Part shown: in pieces, positions 26,064 through 35,750 of the stretch
Position numbering within the stretch: position 1 is the stretch's first letter
Layout of the letters: each line of letters begins with the position of its first letter
Assembly: GCF_008065375.1 (NCBI RefSeq)
Contig: NZ_VJYI01000001.1
Location: 62,001-126,000, forward strand
Length of the DNA stretch: 64,000 nt
Direction of reading: 5' to 3'
Source of the DNA: Nonomuraea sp. SYSU D8015
GTDB lineage: Bacteria; Actinomycetota; Actinomycetes; Streptosporangiales; Streptosporangiaceae
Program-made: the position numbers and the translations under genes
Notes under the pieces: generated by a model
Seen by the model: only the letters and a program-made list of their open reading frames with translations
Databases searched by the model: none
What the model was told of the DNA's origin: nothing

Positions 26064-27089
26064 ATGGAACCGGTTGAGGCGCTGCGGGAGATCGCCTTCC
26101 TGCTGGAGCGCGCCGGCGAGCCCACCTACCGGGTGCGGGCCTTCCGCCGCGCCGCCGCGGTGGTGGCCGACCTTTCACGGGACGAGCTCGTGCGGCTGGC
26201 CCGCACCGGCGGGCTCGGCGACCTGCCCGGCATCGGGAAGGTCACCGCTCTTGTGGTGAACGAAACCCTGGACGGCCAGGTTCCGACGTACCTGCGGAGG
26301 ATGCGGGCCACCGCCGGGGTGGAGCTGGACGCGGAGACCGCCGCGCTGCGCACCGCGCTCAAAGGCGACCTGCACAGTCATTCGGACTGGTCGGACGGCG
26401 GCTCGCCGATCGAGGAGATGGCCGAGGCGGCCATCGCGCTCGGGCACGAGTACTGGGCGCTGACCGACCACTCGCCGCGGCTGACCGTCGCCAGAGGGCT
26501 GTCGGCCGAGCGGCTGGAGCGGCAGCTGGAGGTCGTGGAGAAGCTCAACGAGCGGCTGGCGCCGTTCCGGATCCTGACCGGCATCGAGGTGGACATCAAC
26601 CTGGACGGCTCGCTCGACCAGGAGCCCGAGCTGCTCGAACGGCTCGACGTGGTCGTGGCCAGCGTCCACTCCAAGCTGCGCATGGGACGTGAGGACATGA
26701 CGCGGCGGATGGTCACCGCCGTCGCCGACCCGCTCGTGGACGTGCTCGGACACTGCACCGGGCGGGTCGTGCAGGCCGGGGGCAGGCGGGGGACCAAGCG
26801 GCCGGAGTCGGAGTTCGACGCGGAGCTGGTCTTCGAGGCGTGCCGGCGGTTCGGGGTGGCGGTGGAGATCAACTCCCGGCCGGACCGGCTGGATCCGCCG
26901 AAGCGGCTGATGCGGCTGGCGTACGAGATGGGGTGCGTGTTCGCGATCGACTCCGACGCGCACGCGCCGGGGCAGCTCGACTGGCAGCGGTACGGGTGCG
27001 AGCGGGCGGCCAGATGCGGCATCGACGCCGAGCGGATCGTCAACACCTGGCCGCTCGACCGGCTGCTCGACTGGGCCCGCGGCGCCTGA
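26064..27089 (+). CDS. PHP domain protein with helix-hairpin-helix (PolX-type C-terminal part)
   Basis: 341 residues. N-terminal helix-hairpin-helix DNA-binding segments (LGDLPGIGKVTALVV) are followed by a PHP phosphoesterase domain from about residue 100. Metal ligands are in GDLHSHSDWSDG, TDHSPRLTVARG, ASVHSKLRM, GHCTGR and IDSDAHAPG. It resembles bacterial DNA polymerase X without the nucleotidyltransferase domain, so a DNA 3'-end processing role is plausible. Transcribed alone. Confidence 0.85.
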   Translation: MEPVEALREIAFLLERAGEPTYRVRAFRRAAAVVADLSRDELVRLARTGGLGDLPGIGKVTALVVNETLDGQVPTYLRRMRATAGVELDAETAALRTALKGDLHSHSDWSDGGSPIEEMAEAAIALGHEYWALTDHSPRLTVARGLSAERLERQLEVVEKLNERLAPFRILTGIEVDINLDGSLDQEPELLERLDVVVASVHSKLRMGREDMTRRMVTAVADPLVDVLGHCTGRVVQAGGRRGTKRPESEFDAELVFEACRRFGVAVEINSRPDRLDPPKRLMRLAYEMGCVFAIDSDAHAPGQLDWQRYGCERAARCGIDAERIVNTWPLDRLLDWARGA

Positions 27090-27332
27090 GCCGGTCCCGA
27101 GGTCCCCGGCCGGACGGCATGAGGCCGTGCCGTGGAAAAGGGGCGATCGTTTTGCGCGGTCGTGAAAACCGGGCCCGACACGGCGGCTCTGCGGGGCGGT
27201 GTGAGATGGGTCACAGGATGCGGCAAGACACTGGCCCAAACCGTGAGACCCCTGTGACCTCGCGGTGAGTAGGGTGTCCCGGGGCTGCCGGGCGACCCGC
27301 GATTGTCGGTGGCGCGGCGTAGCGTCACGGCT

Positions 27333-28061
27333 GTGAACCGTACCGACCGACTCTACGCACTCGTCGAGGACCTGCGCGCCATCGCCCCCCGCTGCCGCTC
27401 CGCCAGGGAGCTGGCCGAGCGTTTCGAGGTCAGCGTCCGCACGATCGAGCGCGACATCACGGCGCTGCAGGAGTCGGGCGTCCCCATCTACGCCGAGCCC
27501 GGACGCAAGGGCGGCTACGCCATCGACAAGAAGATGTCCCTGCCCCCGCTCAACTTCACCCCCGCCGAGGCGGTGGCCATCGCCGTGGCGCTCAGCCAGG
27601 CCGGCGACCAGCCCTTCGGCCGGCAGGCCCGCAGCGCCTTACGCAAGGTCGTCGCCGCCATGCCGGGCCCCGAGGGGGAGCTGGCCAGGGAGCTGGCCCG
27701 GCGCGTGCAGCTCATGAGCCCGGAGCCCGATCCGAGCCGCGAGATCCTGCCGCTCGGCGGCGAGGGCATCTCCCGGGCCATCGAGGAGGCCCTGCTGCGC
27801 CGCCGCGTGCTCAGCCTCGACTACGTCGACGCCAAGGGGGTTCTGACCACCCGTGACGTCGAGCCCGGGGTGTTCCTGGGCGGGCGCGGCGGGTTCTGGT
27901 ATCTCGTGGCGTGGTGCCGGCTTCGCGACGACGTACGCGTGTTCCGCCTCGACCGCATCGCCTCGGCCACCGTCACCAACGAGCGCTGCCCCGACCGGCC
28001 GCTGGAGGGCTTCGCCACCGACGTCCCCGAGATGGTCGTGCGCGGCACGGTCCTCGATTAG
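27333..28061 (+). CDS. WYL domain transcriptional regulator (DeoR-type HTH)
   Basis: 242 residues. The N-terminal helix-turn-helix is SARELAERFEVSVRTIERDI; the C-terminal WYL-type domain holds RRRVLSLDYVDAKG and GFWYLVAWCRLRDDVRVFRL. I chose the GTG at 27333 (NRTDRLYALVEDL follows); a TTG at 27303 is possible. It precedes a VOC-family gene by 86 bp, and these pairs are common, so it may regulate that gene. Confidence 0.88.
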   Translation: MNRTDRLYALVEDLRAIAPRCRSARELAERFEVSVRTIERDITALQESGVPIYAEPGRKGGYAIDKKMSLPPLNFTPAEAVAIAVALSQAGDQPFGRQARSALRKVVAAMPGPEGELARELARRVQLMSPEPDPSREILPLGGEGISRAIEEALLRRRVLSLDYVDAKGVLTTRDVEPGVFLGGRGGFWYLVAWCRLRDDVRVFRLDRIASATVTNERCPDRPLEGFATDVPEMVVRGTVLD

Positions 28062-28147
28062 TTCGAATAGTCAAGCGAAAACACCGACATAGGGTTGTCG
28101 CCGCCGCGTTAGATCGTTGTCTTGTTCGAGAAAGTAAGGAGACGACG

Positions 28148-28507
28148 ATGGACAACACGGTGACCTGGTTCGAGGTCGCGACCGACGACCCCGAGGGCGC
28201 GCAGAAGTTCTACGGCGGGCTGTTCGGCTGGACGTTCGCGGGCGACGACGGGCCGATCGACTACCGGTTGGTCAGCTATGAGGGCGGCGAGCAGCCGGTG
28301 GGCGGGGTTTACAACACCAAGGGCGAGTTCCCGAACCACGCGATCTTCCACGTGGAGGTGGCCGATGTCGAGGAGACCTGCGCCAAGAGCGAGATGCTCG
28401 GCGGCAAGGTCGTCACGAAGGTGATCGACGACGGCGCCGGCACCGACTTCGCCTACCTGCGTGACACGTCCGGCAGCGTCTTCGGGGTCTTCCACCGCAG
28501 GGGGTGA
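28148..28507 (+). CDS. VOC (glyoxalase/bleomycin resistance) family protein
   Basis: 119 residues with paired beta-alpha-beta-beta-beta modules. VTWFEVATDDPEGAQKFYGGLFGWTF opens the first, AIFHVEVADVEETCA the second, ending SVFGVFHRR. Start ATG 28148 with AAGGAGA upstream. Substrate unknown; likely a metal-dependent dioxygenase or lyase relative, or a binding protein. Confidence 0.88.
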   Translation: MDNTVTWFEVATDDPEGAQKFYGGLFGWTFAGDDGPIDYRLVSYEGGEQPVGGVYNTKGEFPNHAIFHVEVADVEETCAKSEMLGGKVVTKVIDDGAGTDFAYLRDTSGSVFGVFHRRG

Positions 28508-29065
28508 CCGGCGGCGGGCCGGGGAGAGCGCCTTCCCCGCCGACCCCGGCACGCCACCGGCCGCGCCGGGCCGACTCCGAGGACTCCCCAGGAGATCGCG
28601 CCATGGAGCGGTTTCACCCAGCGCCCTGGACACGCCGCCGATCGCCGAGCGGCGGCGCGTCCAGGGCCTCGAACGGCACCACGCGCCTGGCCCGGAGGTG
28701 ACATGCCGGCCGGCCTGGGCGTCCAACATGATCGGCCGGTGGTCGGATGCCGGGCGGCACCCCGTCCCGCCTTGGCAGGCCACACCCCGATCCCGGCCAT
28801 CCGGCCCAGGCAGCTCCTTCCCGCTGTGGCGAGCTGCCCACCGAGCTGCCCACCGAGCGCAGTCAGCCACCGTGCGAGAGGCGCCAGGAAGGGCAGGTGG
28901 CGCGCGGCCCGGGTGTGTGCGTCCTCAAGCGCCGACCGGCGGGCGTGTGGGTCTTCGGGCCCTGGCGAGGGCGGGCATGGGCGTCCTCGGGGCCGGGCGT
29001 GAGTCGGACATGGGCGTCCTCGGGGCCGGGCGTGAGTGCGTCCTCAGGCCGACGCGGGTGCGTCG
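28508..29065. other. Intergenic region with long hairpin and direct repeats, no gene supported
   Basis: No frame here has family resemblance or a ribosome site. An 18-bp near-perfect inverted repeat (28623-28640 with 28650-28667, one G:T-type mismatch, 9-base loop) lies near the 5' side. Two identical 28-bp direct repeats lie at 28977-29004 and 29010-29037, followed by degenerate echoes. The hairpin could terminate the VOC transcript or the opposite mycothiol-enzyme transcript. Confidence 0.6.
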
Positions 29066-29767
29066 TCAGAATGCGGCGGCGGCCAGCCAGCGGTCGAGCA
29101 GGGCGCTGTCGCCGTACACGGTGAGCGCGTCCGGCGAGCGCCTGCCGTAGATCATGAGCTGCAGCTCCGCCGCGGGCCCCTGGACGGCGACGTCGCCCTT
29201 GGCGTGGCCGCGGGTCCATTCGATCTTCCCGGCGGGCCCCTGGCTGATCGTCCACTCGCCGTCGGCGTCGCTCGCGTGGAGGTGGATCGTGGCCCCCTCC
29301 GCGCCGAGCTCGGCCAGGCGCCGCGTCACCCAGGCCGCGGACGGCAGGTTGTGCAGGAACTCCTCGACGCCGTCGATCGCGGTCTCCGCCGGGACCACCG
29401 GGTCGAAGAGCATCCGCGGCGGCCACCAGGACGCCCGCCTGTCCGGTCCCCAGGTCCACACCGTCAGGTCCGGGTCGGTCTCGCGCAGCGTCCGCAGCAG
29501 CTCGCCGGCGCCAGCCCGCAGCCAGTCCGCATCGCCGCTGCGGCCCTCGGCCAGCCCGCTCGGCACCTCACGGGACCAGACCCGCTCCTGCACCCGGTTG
29601 CGCAGGACGTGCACCGCCCAGCGATGCGTCCGGCCGACGTGCGTGATCAGCTCGGCCATCGTCCAGCCGGGGCACGTGGGCACCGGGAGCGACAGCGCGC
29701 CCGCTCGCTCCGACAGCTCCGCGAGGCGCGCGGTCTCCGTCTCGATCTCTGACTGGTAGTCCTTCAC
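29066..29767 (-). CDS. Mycothiol-dependent enzyme family (maleylpyruvate isomerase-like) lacking metal-ligand segment
   Basis: 233 residues. An N-terminal DinB-fold part (VPTCPGWTMAELITHVGRTHRWA) and the C-terminal MDMPI domain (WTRGHAKGDVAVQGPAAELQLM) identify the TIGR03083-type family. In relatives a segment like RRMAHETAVHRxDAE carries metal ligands; here the chain jumps from WPPRMLFD directly to PVVPAETAIDGVEEFL, so about 18 residues including the expected Glu and His ligands are missing in frame. Activity as a metal-dependent mycothiol transferase is therefore doubtful. Confidence 0.82.
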   Translation of the reverse strand: MKDYQSEIETETARLAELSERAGALSLPVPTCPGWTMAELITHVGRTHRWAVHVLRNRVQERVWSREVPSGLAEGRSGDADWLRAGAGELLRTLRETDPDLTVWTWGPDRRASWWPPRMLFDPVVPAETAIDGVEEFLHNLPSAAWVTRRLAELGAEGATIHLHASDADGEWTISQGPAGKIEWTRGHAKGDVAVQGPAAELQLMIYGRRSPDALTVYGDSALLDRWLAAAAF

Positions 29768-29777
29768 CCGCCCCAGA

Positions 29778-31274
29778 CTAGGCCGCCGGGCAGCTGGTGC
29801 CGTTCCTCGGCACCTTGCCGCCGATCAAATACGTGTCCACGAGCCCCTGGACGCACCTGCTGCCCGACAGGTAGGCCCCGTGCCCCTCGCCCTCGTACGT
29901 CACCAGCGTCGCGGTCTTGAGCTGGGCCGTCAGCTTGGGCGCCCACTCGTAAGGCGTGGCCGGGTCGCCCCTGCCGCCGATCACCACGATCGGCGCCGAT
30001 CCGGTGGCGTTGACGCGCCGCGCCTGGTCGTTGCCCTTGACCGGCCACACCCGGCACAGCGCGCCCGAGCCCTCGCTGCCGAACAGCGGCGAGATCTTGA
30101 GCGCGGCCTGCTCGGTGCGCCGCACCTGGGCCTCGGTGGGGCGTTCGGCCGTGTCCACGCAGGTGATGGCCGGGAAACTGGTCATCTGCGTGGAATACGT
30201 GCCGTCCGGCGCACGGCCGATGTAGGAGTCGGCCAGGAAGAGCAGCGCCTCGCCCCTGCCCTTGAGCGCGTCGCTCAGCGCCTGCTCCAGGAACGGCCAG
30301 GTCTGCTCCGAATACAGCGCGGCGGCCACTCCCGTCGAGGCCAGGCCCTGGGTGAGCTCGCGGTTGCGGACCTTCAGCGGCTTGGCGGCCACCTCGTACA
30401 TGAAGTTCTCGACGTTGGCGTTGGCCGTGGCCTGGTCCTTGCCGAGCGCGCACCCCTCCTTGACGCACGCCTTCAGGAAGCTCTCGTACGCCTTCTGGAA
30501 GCCGCGCGTCTGGGCCAGCGTCCGCTGCTCGAACGAGACCGTCGGGTCGAGCGGCGCGTCGAGCACCATGCGGCCCACGTTCTTCGGGAACTCGGTGGCG
30601 TACACAGCGCCGAGCTGGGTGCCGTACGACATGCCGATGTAGTTGAGCTTGGCGTCGCCGACGGCGGCGCGGATGCGGTCCATGTCGCGGGCTGCGTTGA
30701 CGGTGCCGATGTACGGCAGGACCTTGCCGGAGTTCTGCTGGCAGAGCGCGGCGAACTCCTTGTTGACCGCGTCACTCTGCCGGTGCGTCTCCTCATCGGG
30801 CGGCAGCGTGTCCAGCGAGGTGAACCGGTCCATCTGGGCGGTGTCGCCGCATCGCACCCCGGAGCTGCGCTCGACGCCGCGCGGGTCGAAGCTGATCAGG
30901 TCGTAGTGGGCCCGCAGGGTGGTGAGCGCCTTGGCCGCCTGGTCGAGCGTGTCCACCCCCGAGGCGCCGGGGCCGCCGAAGTTGAACACCACCGAGCCGA
31001 GCTTGCCGCCCTTGCCCGCGGCCGGCAGCTTGATCAGCGCCAGGTCGATCGTCTCCCCGTCGGGCTTGGCGTAGTCCAGGGGCACCGAGAGCTTCCCGCA
31101 CCGCACCGAGGCGTCCTGGCGGGCCGGCGGCTCGCCGTCAGGGCGCTTGATGTCGGTGCACGGGCCCCACGTGATCTGGTCGGTGTCCGGCGTGGACTGT
31201 GTGGCGGGCTCGGCCGGGGCGGTGGAGCAGCCGGTGACCGTCACGAGCAGCACGGCGGCTAGGACGCGTCGCAT
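29778..31274 (-). CDS. Secreted alpha/beta-hydrolase lipoprotein, tripeptidyl aminopeptidase (TAP) family
   Basis: 498 residues. A lipoprotein signal peptide (RRVLAAVLLVTVTGCS, acylated Cys at about residue 15) directs export. The nucleophile Ser is in YIGMSYGTQLGAVYA; the oxyanion-side motif is VFNFGGPGASGVD. The C-terminal TAP-like domain (ARRVNATGSAPIVVIGGRGDPATPYEWA) supplies the catalytic Asp and the His in YEGEGHGAY. Probably trims N-terminal tripeptides outside the cell. Start ATG 31274 with GAGGGGA upstream. Confidence 0.92.
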   Translation of the reverse strand: MRRVLAAVLLVTVTGCSTAPAEPATQSTPDTDQITWGPCTDIKRPDGEPPARQDASVRCGKLSVPLDYAKPDGETIDLALIKLPAAGKGGKLGSVVFNFGGPGASGVDTLDQAAKALTTLRAHYDLISFDPRGVERSSGVRCGDTAQMDRFTSLDTLPPDEETHRQSDAVNKEFAALCQQNSGKVLPYIGTVNAARDMDRIRAAVGDAKLNYIGMSYGTQLGAVYATEFPKNVGRMVLDAPLDPTVSFEQRTLAQTRGFQKAYESFLKACVKEGCALGKDQATANANVENFMYEVAAKPLKVRNRELTQGLASTGVAAALYSEQTWPFLEQALSDALKGRGEALLFLADSYIGRAPDGTYSTQMTSFPAITCVDTAERPTEAQVRRTEQAALKISPLFGSEGSGALCRVWPVKGNDQARRVNATGSAPIVVIGGRGDPATPYEWAPKLTAQLKTATLVTYEGEGHGAYLSGSRCVQGLVDTYLIGGKVPRNGTSCPAA

Positions 31275-31345
31275 AACACAAACTTCCCCTCGTCTCTCGG
31301 GGGGAAGTAGTGCCCACAATACGCGACTGGGCACCAAAAACGGGT

Positions 31346-31379
31346 GAGGCGGCACGTATCACTCGGAACGTGCCGCCTC
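31346..31379 (-). terminator. Intrinsic terminator of aceE
   Basis: A 12-bp perfect stem (31346-31357 with 31368-31379; gaggcggcacgt) with a 10-base loop follows the aceE stop by about 10 bases. On the minus strand it is followed by acccgttttt, giving a T-run. Confidence 0.85.
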
Positions 31380-31388
31380 GGATGCCCG

Positions 31389-34136
31389 TCAGATGCCCAT
31401 GGACTGGGTGTCGTTGCTCTCGGCGCCGCCGGCCTCGGTGACGCCGTTCTTGAGGTGGTAGCGGGCGATGGCCTCGCGCAGCACCTCGCCGTCCAGTTCG
31501 CCGCGCTTGACGAGCTGGGTGAGCACGGCCAGGGTGATCGAGGCCGCGTCCACGTGGAAGTGGCGGCGCAGCGCCGAGCGGGTGTCGGACAGGCCGAACC
31601 CGTCGGTGCCCAGCGAGGACCAGTCACCCGGCACCCACTGCGCGATCTGGTCCTGTACGGCTTTCATGTAGTCGCTGACACCCACGAACGGCCCCTGGGC
31701 CCCGGAGAGCACCTGGGTGACGTACGGGACGCGCTGCTCGGCGTCGGGGTTGAGGAGGTTGTGCTCCTCGCAGGCCAGCGCCTCGCGGCGCAGCTCGGAC
31801 CACGAGGTGGCCGACCAGACGTCGGCCGACACGCCCCAGTCCTCGGCCAGCAGCCGCTGCGCCTCCATCGCCCACGGGCCCGCCACGCCCGAGGCCAGGA
31901 TGTTGGCCTTCGGGCCCTGGGTCTGCGGCCCGTCGGCGAATTTGTACAGGCCCTTGAGCAGGCCCTGCACGTCGAGGTTCGCCGGCTGGGCGGGCTGCAG
32001 GTAGGGCTCGTTGTAGACGGTCAGGTAGTAGAAGACGTCCTCCGGCTGGTCGCCGTACATCCTCCTGAGGCCGTCCTTGACGATGTGGGCCACCTCGAAG
32101 GCCCAGGACGGGTCGTAGGAGACCGCGGCCGGGTTGGTCGAGGCGATGAGCGGCGTGTGGCCGTCCTCGTGCTGCAGGCCCTCGCCGTTGAGCGTGGTGC
32201 GGCCCGCGGTGGCGCCGAGCAGGAAGCCGCGGCCCATCTGGTCGCCCATCTGCCACATCTGGTCGCCGGTGCGCTGCCACCCGAACATCGAGTAGAAGAT
32301 GTAGATCGGGATCATGTGCTCGCCGTGCGTGGCGTAGGCGGTGCCGGCCGCGATGGCCGAGGCCATGGAGCCCGCCTCGCTGATGCCCTCGTGCAGGATC
32401 TGCCCCTGCACGGCCTCCTTGTACGACAGCAGCAGCTCCCGGTCGACGGCCTCGTACGTCTGGCCGTGCGGCGAGTAGATCTTCGCCGACGGGAACATGG
32501 CGTCCATACCGAACGTGCGGGCCTCGTCCGGGATGATCGGCACGAACCGGTGGCCGATCTCCTTGTCCCGCATGAGGTCCTTGAGCAGCCGCACGAACGC
32601 CATCGTGGTGGCGACCTGCTGCTTGCCCGAGCCCTTGGCGAAGCCGCCGTAGACCTCGTCGCCCGGCAGCTTGATCGGCTTGGCCCGCATGACCCTCTTG
32701 GGCAGCACGCCGCCGAGCGCGGCGCGGCGCTCCTTCATGTACTGGATCTCGGGGTCGTTCTCGCCCGGGTGGAAGTAGGGCGGGAGGTCGCCCTCCAGCG
32801 CCGAGTCCGGGATCGGCAGGTAGAGCCGGTCGCGGAACTCCTTGAGCTCGGCCTTGGTGAGCTTCTTCATCTGGTGCGTGGCGTTGCGCGCCTCGAAGTC
32901 CTTGCCCAGCGTCCAGCCCTTGATGGTCTGGGCGAGGATCACCGTCGGCTGGCCGACGTGCTCGCGGGCCGCCTTGAACGCCGCGTAGACCTTGCGGTAG
33001 TCGTGGCCGCCGCGCGACAGCTTGCGGATGTCGTCGTCGGTCAGGTGCTCGACCATCTTGCGCAGGCGCGGGTCGGAGCCGAAGAAGTGCTCGCGGATGT
33101 AGGCGCCCGACTCGACCGAGTAGGTCTGGAACTGGCCGTCGGGCGTGGTGTTCATCTGGTTGACCAGCACACCGTCGACGTCGGCGGCGAGCAGCGGGTC
33201 CCAGTCGCGGCCCCAGACGACCTTGATCACGTTCCAGCCGGCGCCGCGGAAGTACGACTCCAGCTCCTGGATGATCTTGCCGTTGCCCCGCACCGGGCCG
33301 TCGAGCCGCTGCAGGTTGCAGTTGATGACGAACGTGAGGTTGTCGAGCTCTTCGCGGGCGGCCAGGCCGATCGCGCCCAGCGACTCGGGCTCGTCCATCT
33401 CGCCGTCGCCCAGGAAAGCCCACACGTGGCTGCGCGAGGTGTCCTTGATCTGGCGGTTGAGCAGGTAGCGGTTGAACCGCGCCTGGTAGATCGCGCCGAT
33501 CGGGCCCAGGCCCATGGAGACCGTGGGGAACTCCCAGAAGTCGGGCATGAGCCGCGGGTGCGGATAGGACGGCAGGCCGCGGAAGCCGTGCGACAGCTCC
33601 TGCCGGAACGCGTCGAGCTGGGCCTCGTTGAGCCGGCCCTCCAGGAAGGCGCGGGCGTAGATGCCCGGCGCGGCGTGGCCCTGGAAGAAGACCTGGTCGC
33701 CCGACTCGCCGTGGTCCTTGCCGCGGAAGAAGTGGTTGAAGCCCACCTCGTAAAGCGATGCGGCCGAGGCGTAGGTGGCGATGTGGCCGCCCACGTTGGT
33801 GCGGGCGTTGGCCCGGGACACCATGACCGCCGCGTTCCAGCGGATGTAGGCACGGATGCGGCGCTCGACGTGCTCGTCACCGGGGAACCAGGGCTCGCGC
33901 TCCGGCGGGATCGTGTTGATGTAGTCGGTGCTCCGCAGGCCCGGCACGCCGACCTGGTGCTCGCGGGCCCGCTCCAGCATGCGCAGCATGAGGTAGCGGG
34001 CTCTGGTGCGGCCTTCGGTCTTGACGACGTTGTCGAGAGACTCGAGCCACTCGTTGGTCTCACTGGGGTCGACATCAGGCAGCTGGCTGGGTAGGCCGTC
34101 GCTGATGATCGAGAAACGCTGGCGTCCGGAAGCCAC
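31389..34136 (-). CDS. aceE: Pyruvate dehydrogenase E1 component, homodimeric type
   Basis: 915-residue thiamine-diphosphate enzyme decarboxylating pyruvate and acetylating lipoyl E2 in the pyruvate dehydrogenase complex. The ThDP/Mg motif is [10 protein letters not shown] ... [30 protein letters not shown] and the [10 protein letters not shown] region are also conserved. Length fits the AceE type (about 900). I chose the GTG at 34136 ([17 protein letters not shown] follows), with GAAGGCGAG upstream; the frame runs open to 34301. Ends at a strong terminator; transcribed alone from an AT-rich region near 34.3 kb. Confidence 0.96.
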   Translation of the reverse strand: MASGRQRFSIISDGLPSQLPDVDPSETNEWLESLDNVVKTEGRTRARYLMLRMLERAREHQVGVPGLRSTDYINTIPPEREPWFPGDEHVERRIRAYIRWNAAVMVSRANARTNVGGHIATYASAASLYEVGFNHFFRGKDHGESGDQVFFQGHAAPGIYARAFLEGRLNEAQLDAFRQELSHGFRGLPSYPHPRLMPDFWEFPTVSMGLGPIGAIYQARFNRYLLNRQIKDTSRSHVWAFLGDGEMDEPESLGAIGLAAREELDNLTFVINCNLQRLDGPVRGNGKIIQELESYFRGAGWNVIKVVWGRDWDPLLAADVDGVLVNQMNTTPDGQFQTYSVESGAYIREHFFGSDPRLRKMVEHLTDDDIRKLSRGGHDYRKVYAAFKAAREHVGQPTVILAQTIKGWTLGKDFEARNATHQMKKLTKAELKEFRDRLYLPIPDSALEGDLPPYFHPGENDPEIQYMKERRAALGGVLPKRVMRAKPIKLPGDEVYGGFAKGSGKQQVATTMAFVRLLKDLMRDKEIGHRFVPIIPDEARTFGMDAMFPSAKIYSPHGQTYEAVDRELLLSYKEAVQGQILHEGISEAGSMASAIAAGTAYATHGEHMIPIYIFYSMFGWQRTGDQMWQMGDQMGRGFLLGATAGRTTLNGEGLQHEDGHTPLIASTNPAAVSYDPSWAFEVAHIVKDGLRRMYGDQPEDVFYYLTVYNEPYLQPAQPANLDVQGLLKGLYKFADGPQTQGPKANILASGVAGPWAMEAQRLLAEDWGVSADVWSATSWSELRREALACEEHNLLNPDAEQRVPYVTQVLSGAQGPFVGVSDYMKAVQDQIAQWVPGDWSSLGTDGFGLSDTRSALRRHFHVDAASITLAVLTQLVKRGELDGEVLREAIARYHLKNGVTEAGGAESNDTQSMGI

Positions 34137-35033
34137 TGGGTCTCGCCTTCCGAGAATGACTGATGTCTGGTCTGGGTCGCCTTCCATCCTGGTCGCTAGC
34201 CGTAGAAAACGCATCTCTACTGGCTGGTAACCAGAGTGTCCCTGCTGGCAGGGACGCCCTCGATGGCCTAGACCACCGATGGTAGGACGAATCGCCATCA
34301 AAGGTTACATCGCGGGAGCAATTTAACAAGACAGGAAAATGAACGAAATTTCGCTCGAATGTCTTGGGCCTCGCCCTGCGGACGTCACCTGCCACACCTG
34401 CACCTTCCCCCGAAGAGGGGAGGCCCTCACCCGTCCGGGCGGCGATGTGGTCGAGCGAGTCTAGCCGCCGACCTCTGAGCACGGCTCCTCCGGGGGCCGT
34501 CCGGAGGTGGAGGGGGCCGGTGTGACAGGCGTTCTCGCCGGTGTGACGGCATGCGCACCCAATGGCGGCCAGACGGCCCCGTCCGTCTCCCGGCCGTTGA
34601 TCCTTGGCGTGTTGTTCCTAGGGGTGCTGTTCCTTGGCGTGTTGTTCCTAGGGGTGCTGTTCCTTGGCGTGTTGTTCCTAGGGGTGCTGTTCCTTGGCGT
34701 GTTGTTCCTTGGGGTGCTGTTCCTTGGGGTGCTGTTCCTTGGGGCGCTGTTCCTTGGGGTGCTGTTCCTTGGGGTGCTGCCGACGATCGCGCGGTCGATG
34801 CCGATCAGCCCGATGGCCCGTGACGGCGTCCGGCGGCGTCGCGGTCGCCTGGGCAGCCCAGGTGGCCGGCCGCGTACCACGGACTCGCTCGGCCACGTAC
34901 TCCGCAACGCCGCATCTGCGCAGCGTAACGTTTTGACCATGGAGCCGAGCTCCCCCGAAAGACGGGGGCAAAATTCATCCGACCTCGGGATCCGGTCTTT
35001 TCGTACGGCTTTCGGCGTACCAATGTGGGGGGT
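34137..35033. other. aceE leader and minisatellite region, no gene supported
   Basis: About 900 bp. Next to aceE is a small perfect hairpin (34238-34255, gtccctgc arms). An AT-rich island at 34300-34360 contains a 10-bp palindrome cgaaatttcg (34344-34353) and is the likely aceE promoter. The middle is the 12-unit 15-bp repeat. Open frames cross the repeat on both strands, but none has a ribosome site or family resemblance. Confidence 0.6.
34601..34780 (+). repeat. Minisatellite: 12 tandem copies of a 15-bp unit
   Basis: Twelve contiguous 15-bp units. Two variants alternate: tccttggcgtgttgt and tcctaggggtgctgt for the first seven, then five near-identical tccttggggtgctgt units. The alternation makes a 30-bp higher-order repeat over 34601-34690. 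One plus frame encodes repeated LFLGV; minus frames encode polar repeats (PRNST or KEQHP types). No evidence that any is translated. Confidence 0.95.
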
Positions 35034-35216
35034 ATGAACGCTACGGTCGGCGATCGACTCCTGGTACACGGGAACATCGTGGGTGAAAGGGACCATGGAG
35101 GCGTGATCACGGAGGTCAAGGGCCAGGACGGCGGGCCTCCCTACATGGTGCGGTTCGACGACGGGCACACCGGGCTCGTGTTTCCGGGCCCTGATGCCGT
35201 CGTCGTGCCTAAGTAA
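35034..35216 (+). CDS. DUF1918 family protein
   Basis: 60-residue small beta-barrel-like protein (VGDRLLVHGNIVGERDHGGVI then YMVRFDDGHTGLVFPG). DUF1918 is widespread in actinobacteria and of unknown function. ATG at 35034 lies one base after a run of G; a GTG at 35025 would be an alternative start. Confidence 0.85.
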   Translation: MNATVGDRLLVHGNIVGERDHGGVITEVKGQDGGPPYMVRFDDGHTGLVFPGPDAVVVPK

Positions 35217-35225
35217 GCTTTCCAC

Positions 35226-35633
35226 GTGAGATCTGAAATCATCTCCGTGGCCACGGGTTCTAGAGAGACGGTGCACGACATCACGGCCGAATGCGCCGAC
35301 TTCGTGCGCGCTCAGGGAGAGGATGGGCTGCTGCACATTTTCGTGCCGCACGCGACCGCCGGGATCGCGCTGCTGGAGCTGGGCTCGGGCAGCGACGACG
35401 ACCTCCTCGCCGCCCTGCGCGATCTCCTGCCCGCCGACGGCCGCTGGCGTCACGCCCACGGCTCGCGCGGCCACGGCAGGTCGCACGTCATGCCGGCGCT
35501 GGTTCCGCCGTACGCCACCATTCCGGTGCTGGGCGGGCGGATGGCGCTGGGAACGTGGCAGTCGGTCGCCCTCGTGGACCTGAACGTCGACAACCCGCAA
35601 CGCCAGGTTCGCCTGTCGTTTTTGTCTGATTGA
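35226..35633 (+). CDS. YjbQ/UPF0047 family protein (secondary thiamine-phosphate synthase-like)
   Basis: 135 residues. Conserved motifs are IFVPHATAGIALLE (metal His), HGSRGHGRSHVMPAL and LGTWQSVALVDLN. Family members have weak thiamine-phosphate synthase activity; the true role is unknown. GTG start at 35226, 9 bases after the DUF1918 stop. Confidence 0.9.
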   Translation: MRSEIISVATGSRETVHDITAECADFVRAQGEDGLLHIFVPHATAGIALLELGSGSDDDLLAALRDLLPADGRWRHAHGSRGHGRSHVMPALVPPYATIPVLGGRMALGTWQSVALVDLNVDNPQRQVRLSFLSD

Positions 35634-35750
35634 TTCTGGCCGACTAGGGCCGTACCCGTGGCGACCGTTGACGACTGAGGGTCACAGCGTGTGGACTGTG
35701 CCGAAGCGATAAACCGCATAAGCGGGGCCACTCAAGCAGGAGGGATAAAC

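Noticed and set aside
28109..28870. Minus-strand frame over the VOC gene and following gap
   Set aside because: Mostly antisense to the VOC gene; the rest shows no motif.
31344..34094. 916-codon plus-strand open frame opposite aceE
   Set aside because: Mirror of the aceE codon pattern; no independent motif.
34601..34780. CRISPR-like array
   Set aside because: Units are contiguous without spacers and no cas genes are near; it is a minisatellite.
34507..35037. Plus-strand frame encoding repeated LFLGV, possible membrane protein
   Set aside because: Arises only from the 15-bp repeat; no ribosome site and its flanks lack protein character.
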